NCBI GenBank assembly: GCA_902728285.1
Contig: CACVBU010000789.1
Coordinates: 214,481 to 278,480 of the forward strand
Length of the DNA stretch: 64,000 bases
Source of the DNA: Clytia hemisphaerica
Lineage: Eukaryota > Cnidaria > Hydrozoa > Leptothecata > Clytiidae
Reading direction: 5' to 3'
Shown here: positions 49,601 through 55,600 of the stretch, piece after piece
Position numbering within the stretch: the first letter of the stretch is position 1
Layout of the letters: every line of letters begins with the position of its first letter
The notes under the pieces: model-generated
Databases searched by the model: none
What the model saw: only the letters and a program-made list of their open reading frames with translations
Told to the model about the DNA's origin: nothing
Translations under genes and position numbers: made by a program

Positions 49601-52600
49601 GTAAAATCAGTCAATACGTCACTTGCAGCCAATCAGCTGTTGGTGGTTCCCTGATTGTAATGTTAGAAGATATTGCAATGGTGCATATCATAAATATCGC
49701 CGTCTTTTCACTTTCTTCTAGAACCCAACATTCAGCAGAGGAAACAGCTTTCAAAGACTTCGAACGTTGCAGTTATAGAAGTCAAACATAATGATTCGAC
49801 CGAAAGCGAATCGTCTTCTGTGCGAGAGAAAATACGTGCTAACCTCAGGAAAAGAGTCAGAGACAAAATTCGTTTAAATGTACAGGTGAGAACTGGGTTG
49901 TTTGATCATTTCATGCAGAAAAGACCATCAAGTAGCTTTTGTCCGACTGAGTAAAAAAAATACTTAACAGCGGTAAATTTTAGATCTTAGGGCGGCGAAA
50001 TCTTACCAAATAGATTTACTGTACTAAATTAATGTACTGTCAACGTATTCGACGGGCTAGAGAATTTTAAGCACTTTTTTTGTCCAAGTCCCTAGCGAAA
50101 AATATCTTTTATATAGGCTATAATATTTTGGGCTGCTAGTTAGGAACAATTTTTTCTCCAATATTTCTCAATAATTTTATTTTTACAGCCTTTGCCCAAT
50201 GTTGATATCGACACTTCTGAAGGGTCTTCTTCGACGACACTAATTTCTTCTGCTTTCGAATCACCCAACAAACTTCATCATTCATCTACATCGTCGCCGG
50301 CAAAAAAGACGACGTACTCTCCAGAGAAAGTCAATGATTCCTCACCAAAGAAGAAAACCACTTTCTCTCCTGAAAAGATTGATCATGCGTCACCAAGAAA
50401 AAAGACGCCATATAGCTCACACAGCACTGCTTTGTCTCCTAAGAAATATCCAGAGGTATTAAAAAACTCGAATTTTACTTTCTCCTTAAATATTCTTACA
50501 TTCATTATTCTATATTCGTTGGAAACTTCACCTGATGATGCAAGATTTGACACCAACCAAGCTTTATAAACGGTAGAGACGATTTCTCAATCCTGGGCCA
50601 AGAAAATTCTTTGAATGGTGTTTTCAGAAATCTTAGTGGTAGTAGGTAATACCAGATGATAGTTGTGTTGTTATTTATAAGAAGTCTGATCAAAGATTGT
50701 GGAAATAACTTAGTAGGGACCGTAGCATGAAGGTAGAGCATCCAGCTACGGTGCGCAAGGTTGCGGGTTCTATCCCTAGCCGGGTCATATCAAAGATTCC
50801 CAAAATAGTACTTGATGCCTCTCTGCTTGATGCTCAGCAATTAAAGAGACGGATCAAGGGTAAGTAGAGAAAACCGGGGAAAGGAGTGACGCCTTCCTCT
50901 ACCTTCGGGTAGAGAAAAGGAAGCCTTTGGGTCGCCCTCGACTGCGGTCGCAAACTTACTTACTTACTTATAACTGAGTGGAGGGTTTTAGATAGAGTTT
51001 GCTCGAATAATATGATTTGTCGCAGAAGGAGCGATGGTTGAATGGTCAATGGTCTCTTCTTCTAAAACCAGAGGTTCGAGGGACGAATCCCCGCTCCTTT
51101 CAATATTCTGTCCAGATTTTAAATAACCAAGCTAGCTGGCTGTGGACCCCGTGGTACCAATCGAAAGATTGTCTCGACATCCTAAATATTTGTGCTATAT
51201 ACATCCATTGGCTAATTATCTACATCAAAACTACGATAATTTCAAACTTACTTTGCAGAAGCACATTAAAAGTTTAAAGTATATTACTTTAATAGTATAA
51301 TACTTTAATAGTACTTTTTTTTATTTGATTTGAACTAGAAGAGCATTAATCTTTTCTCAAGTCATAAAATCCAATTTCGATCCTGAAAACTCAGCTTATT
51401 TGCACGATTTGTACAAACTTGAATGATTTTTTAATTTTTAGAACGAGAATGTCGGGGAAGATGAGGATGATTACGACTTTCAAGACTTCGTTGCTGTGCG
51501 CGATATCCAACAAAACGAGGTAATTGAAATTGTGTTTCTTATTTGTTTTGTGTGTAGCCTATAAAACGAACGAACAAATTGAACCCGGGTATTGTGCCTG
51601 GCTCAAATTATAATCGTGTTAGGGTAGAAGTTGCCGATCTTGAAAGTTTTCTATTCACGACTTTAGTTTTATTTTGTTTGTTACGTTTTAGTTTATCTTT
51701 TTTCTTTCCGAAATTTACTCACTCTTTTAAGATGACATGATCACAAAGAATCAGAAATTTTTGACGTTATCTCATATCCTAATGTATTTTACAGCGGCCT
51801 AATTTGTATTTTTCTAGTGCTCTGTTGATGACCAAACTGAATACAATGACGGATCAACAGACGCGGATCAGAGCAATGACTTTCCCATGACTATGGTTCA
51901 AGGTGGACATTCGTCTGATTATCAGCGCCCTTTAAAAGATGACGGCCCACCCTTTCCGCCTCGACAATCAAAGATTCCTTTGGAGAGAGAGAACAATGTC
52001 GAAATGAGCAACCATCTCGAAACAAGAGCGCAAGAATGGTAATTACCAGATTTTCCAATCAAACATTTTTAGCACAACAATCTGATGCGGGCATTGGCTA
52101 GAACTTTTAGGCTATTTGCGCTTGGGAAAGGTCTGACTTTTAAGTCTTACTTTATTCCCTTGAATAGCTTCAATATCGAACAAAAACACTTCTGGCCCTT
52201 CAGAGATATAGTTAATCTATTGATTAGCTATCATTTCGATTTTTTACAGGCTGGAAAACGAGTTATTAGCGAAAATAGTCAGTCAGTTTGAAACGCAAAA
52301 CCCAGACCCGACTCTCAAAGAAATGGCTGATAATGCTTCTCTCTCTGAAGTCGAAATCGAAAGCGAATCAACCAATTGGATGGGTAAAAATAATTATTTC
52401 TTGTAATCTCTGCCATGTAGCATTCTGGTTTAAATGAATTTTAGCATGAGCTGAATTTGAGCGGTAAATTACCCTCTTTGGAATATTTATGTTCATTCTC
52501 CACGTTTTCAAAGAACTAAGTAGAACATGGAACTTTGTGAGTATTCACTTTATTTAAAAGAAATTATGAAGCCTCTGGTTGTTCTTAACTTTTTGAATTT

Positions 52601-55600
52601 TAAGCTCAAAAATCTTCATAGAATGTTTTTTTTTCATAATTTGTGCGATTTCCTTAGAAAATGAATGTTGACTCCGCAAAGCCTTTAAAGGGACATAACA
52701 GTACTTGCGAAATTTGTAAACAAACTGTATGCAGCGGATACAAAATCAAAACAAATGTCACATGTCAAAATAAAAAATTAAACCAAATATGACTAATTTT
52801 GATTGTTCAAATGTTTTACAAGTTTGTTTTGAACACGTGATTTTAATTGTTCTCTTTAATGACACGTGGTTCGCGCATTGTTTACATTTTACTACTTTTA
52901 TGTCCCTTTAACTTGTTCTTAATATTTTGGTCATCGAAGCCTCATGTTCTCATTATGTTATGTTCTCGTATAGTTTGTTCTTATAAAAGAATGTGTATGC
53001 TCCTTTTTTTGGGAGATTTCGCATCAACCTTTCAAGAGATAATTCCCTAAGTGTGTTTTCTCATTATTTCATTAGATCAAGTCATCGGCTTACACGGCAT
53101 TCAACTCTTTGTGGACGCGGGCGTTCCCATCGATAAAGAACTTGTGACAAGTTTGGTTCGTAACGTGATCATCGAAAGATTGGAATCGTTGTATGGTTAC
53201 CCACAGCCAATGGGAAGGGGCCGAGATAACACTGAGGTAAGGCTCAGAACTAAAATTCATTTCAAAATATGTATTCCCAACTATGAATAAGAATGCCTGT
53301 CGGTCAATCTCTCTGTGGCCGGATGTTGATATAAATCTCGAGTATTTTTTCCAACTGAAAATTTGGTTGGAACCATAACAGGTTATATTTGCATGTTTTG
53401 GCAAAGGGTAAAATGTGCTGACATTTCAGACGAATGCTTCTTTCTTCACGACTGAAATACTTCAACTCTAATTTCCATATTCGTAGACGTGTTATTTTGA
53501 CAATCATCATCTTCTGATGAAAAAGGTGATGAGAATTGGGTAACAGCCAAAATGGCTCGAACCTGTATCTTTCCATCAAATTTTTTTTTTCTCTTGTCAG
53601 ACTTGTAAACTACTAAGAGTGATCTAACTCTATTCTACTCAGAAAAAAACGATCTTACAGTGAGAAGGTCTTCTTTAGGCTCTCTCCAAATTGTATCCTG
53701 GCTTGAGTGCCATAAGGTCTGACAAATTGAGCCAATCATTTCGTTTGAGGCAATTTCACAGTCAAAATAAATCATCGGTTATCAGGACTGTTTGCGCTCC
53801 CATAGCGGTTTCCCGTTGGCTCGGTGCAAAAACATCCAAAATTTTAGATAAAAAGAAAGTTGTTTTGAGAGCGCGGAGGTCCTTTTTACCCAAAATTCTT
53901 TCCAACCGTAGAATGGCCTTTTCTCATTACTAAAACTTTTTCCAGCCAGTGGAAGAAGACCTTTCATTTCAACGAACGGTACGAATCCAAACACCTCAAC
54001 GTACACCCGTATCTAGTCCTCCAATCACATCGCGAGCTTTCAGTCACGTGGGTACCCCTGATCAATCAGTTGGCAGTCTGGTGGAACAAAGCTTAATGAG
54101 AAATGATGAAGAATCTATTACAGAAATAGGTAATCACTATAATGTTCATGTAAATTGATTTGGTCATAACGTTAAATTACAATTTACAAAATCACATGTG
54201 GAAAAAAAAGCCGTGACCCATATAGTCAAATAATTTTAGTCGGATATTTATAACTCTAGATGACGATTTCCTACATGTCATAGGCAATTATAGATAACTT
54301 ATTGATCGATAATTATCGATTCTGTAGATTACTACATTGAAATTATAGTCGACCGCCTGCTTCCTACTCTTCATATTAGACTACTGATATTTTAGGAGAT
54401 TGTGTTCCTGTCAACTAACACTAGCTTTGGGTATCTGAACATCATCCCCGATAAACAGTTTCCCTAATTATAAGAAATTATATGTCGGGAAAATACTAGG
54501 TCAGTAATAAAAGTTAAAGTGAACGAGATTAAAACTTTTAGACGAACCGACATCCTACCCGCTGGTCAATACTCCCCAGCAATCAGAAAGAGATCCTACC
54601 CCCGTCGCTAATGTTGTTTACCCTGGTAACAACATGGCAACGCCTGTATCATCATTGTATGAAAACGAGAATGAGGACGCAAGAGAAAGGGAAGTGTTCA
54701 CTCCTGACCGTACGGAGGTTGATGGGATGTCTTCGTTGGTCGAACAAGTAGACTTTGTACCGTAAGTCAACATTATAACTATTATAAATACAGCTGGTCC
54801 ACAACGTTCTTTTAACGTTTATCTAACGTTCACATCGTGCATATAATGTTAGATGAACGTCGAAACAACGTTGTGTGCCAATTGGGAATACAGCGAAGTC
54901 TCCATGATTCGACCACGCACGGGGAACACTAATTTGTTCGAGTTAAGGAAATTTTGTGTTTTAGAGTAAGGTGCATATAAGACTTCTCCAACTGAAAGGA
55001 TTAGAAAACCTGTTCGAGCTAAGGAGACATTCGAGTAATAGAAATTCGAGTAGAAGACTGCTGTATAAAATCGTATATGAAATAGCTGACAAAATAGAAC
55101 CAATATTTCCTGTTCTCGGAGAAGGAGTGCGCTATAAAAATTCGAGAAAAAACAACGCTAGTTTCTTGTACCTGGAAATATCCAATTCTGGTTGTTTCGC
55201 CATTTTGTTTATTGACTTTAAAAAAAAATTCAATCGAGCCGATTATTAGGTTTTGGCGATTACTTGAAAAAGCGAGGTTAAGTAAATCGGCAAAATCACG
55301 ACGACAAACGAAAATTTAACAGGCTAGTGAGTTTCAACCAATCAAATCTCGTATTTTCACTAGCCTATTACATTTTTCGTCAGTCGTCGTGATTATCCTT
55401 GTATGCTTAACCTCAGTACTAACTCAATCTCAGTACTAACTCAATCTCTACTCCGCGTTAAACTTTCTAATGAATTTAATCAAGGAATCATCAAGGAATT
55501 TAATCAACTGCGAAAAATGGGTGATTAAATGACATTATTGAAGTAGTGAGTTTCCTTTCATTCATTTTTCAGTACATCACCTGAACGCACGATGAGCCCT

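Noticed and set aside
51026-51099. Functional tRNA gene with perfect acceptor stem
   Set aside because: Anticodon and T arms do not fold, and the same head plus body is repeated at 60.5 kb, so it is a SINE head.
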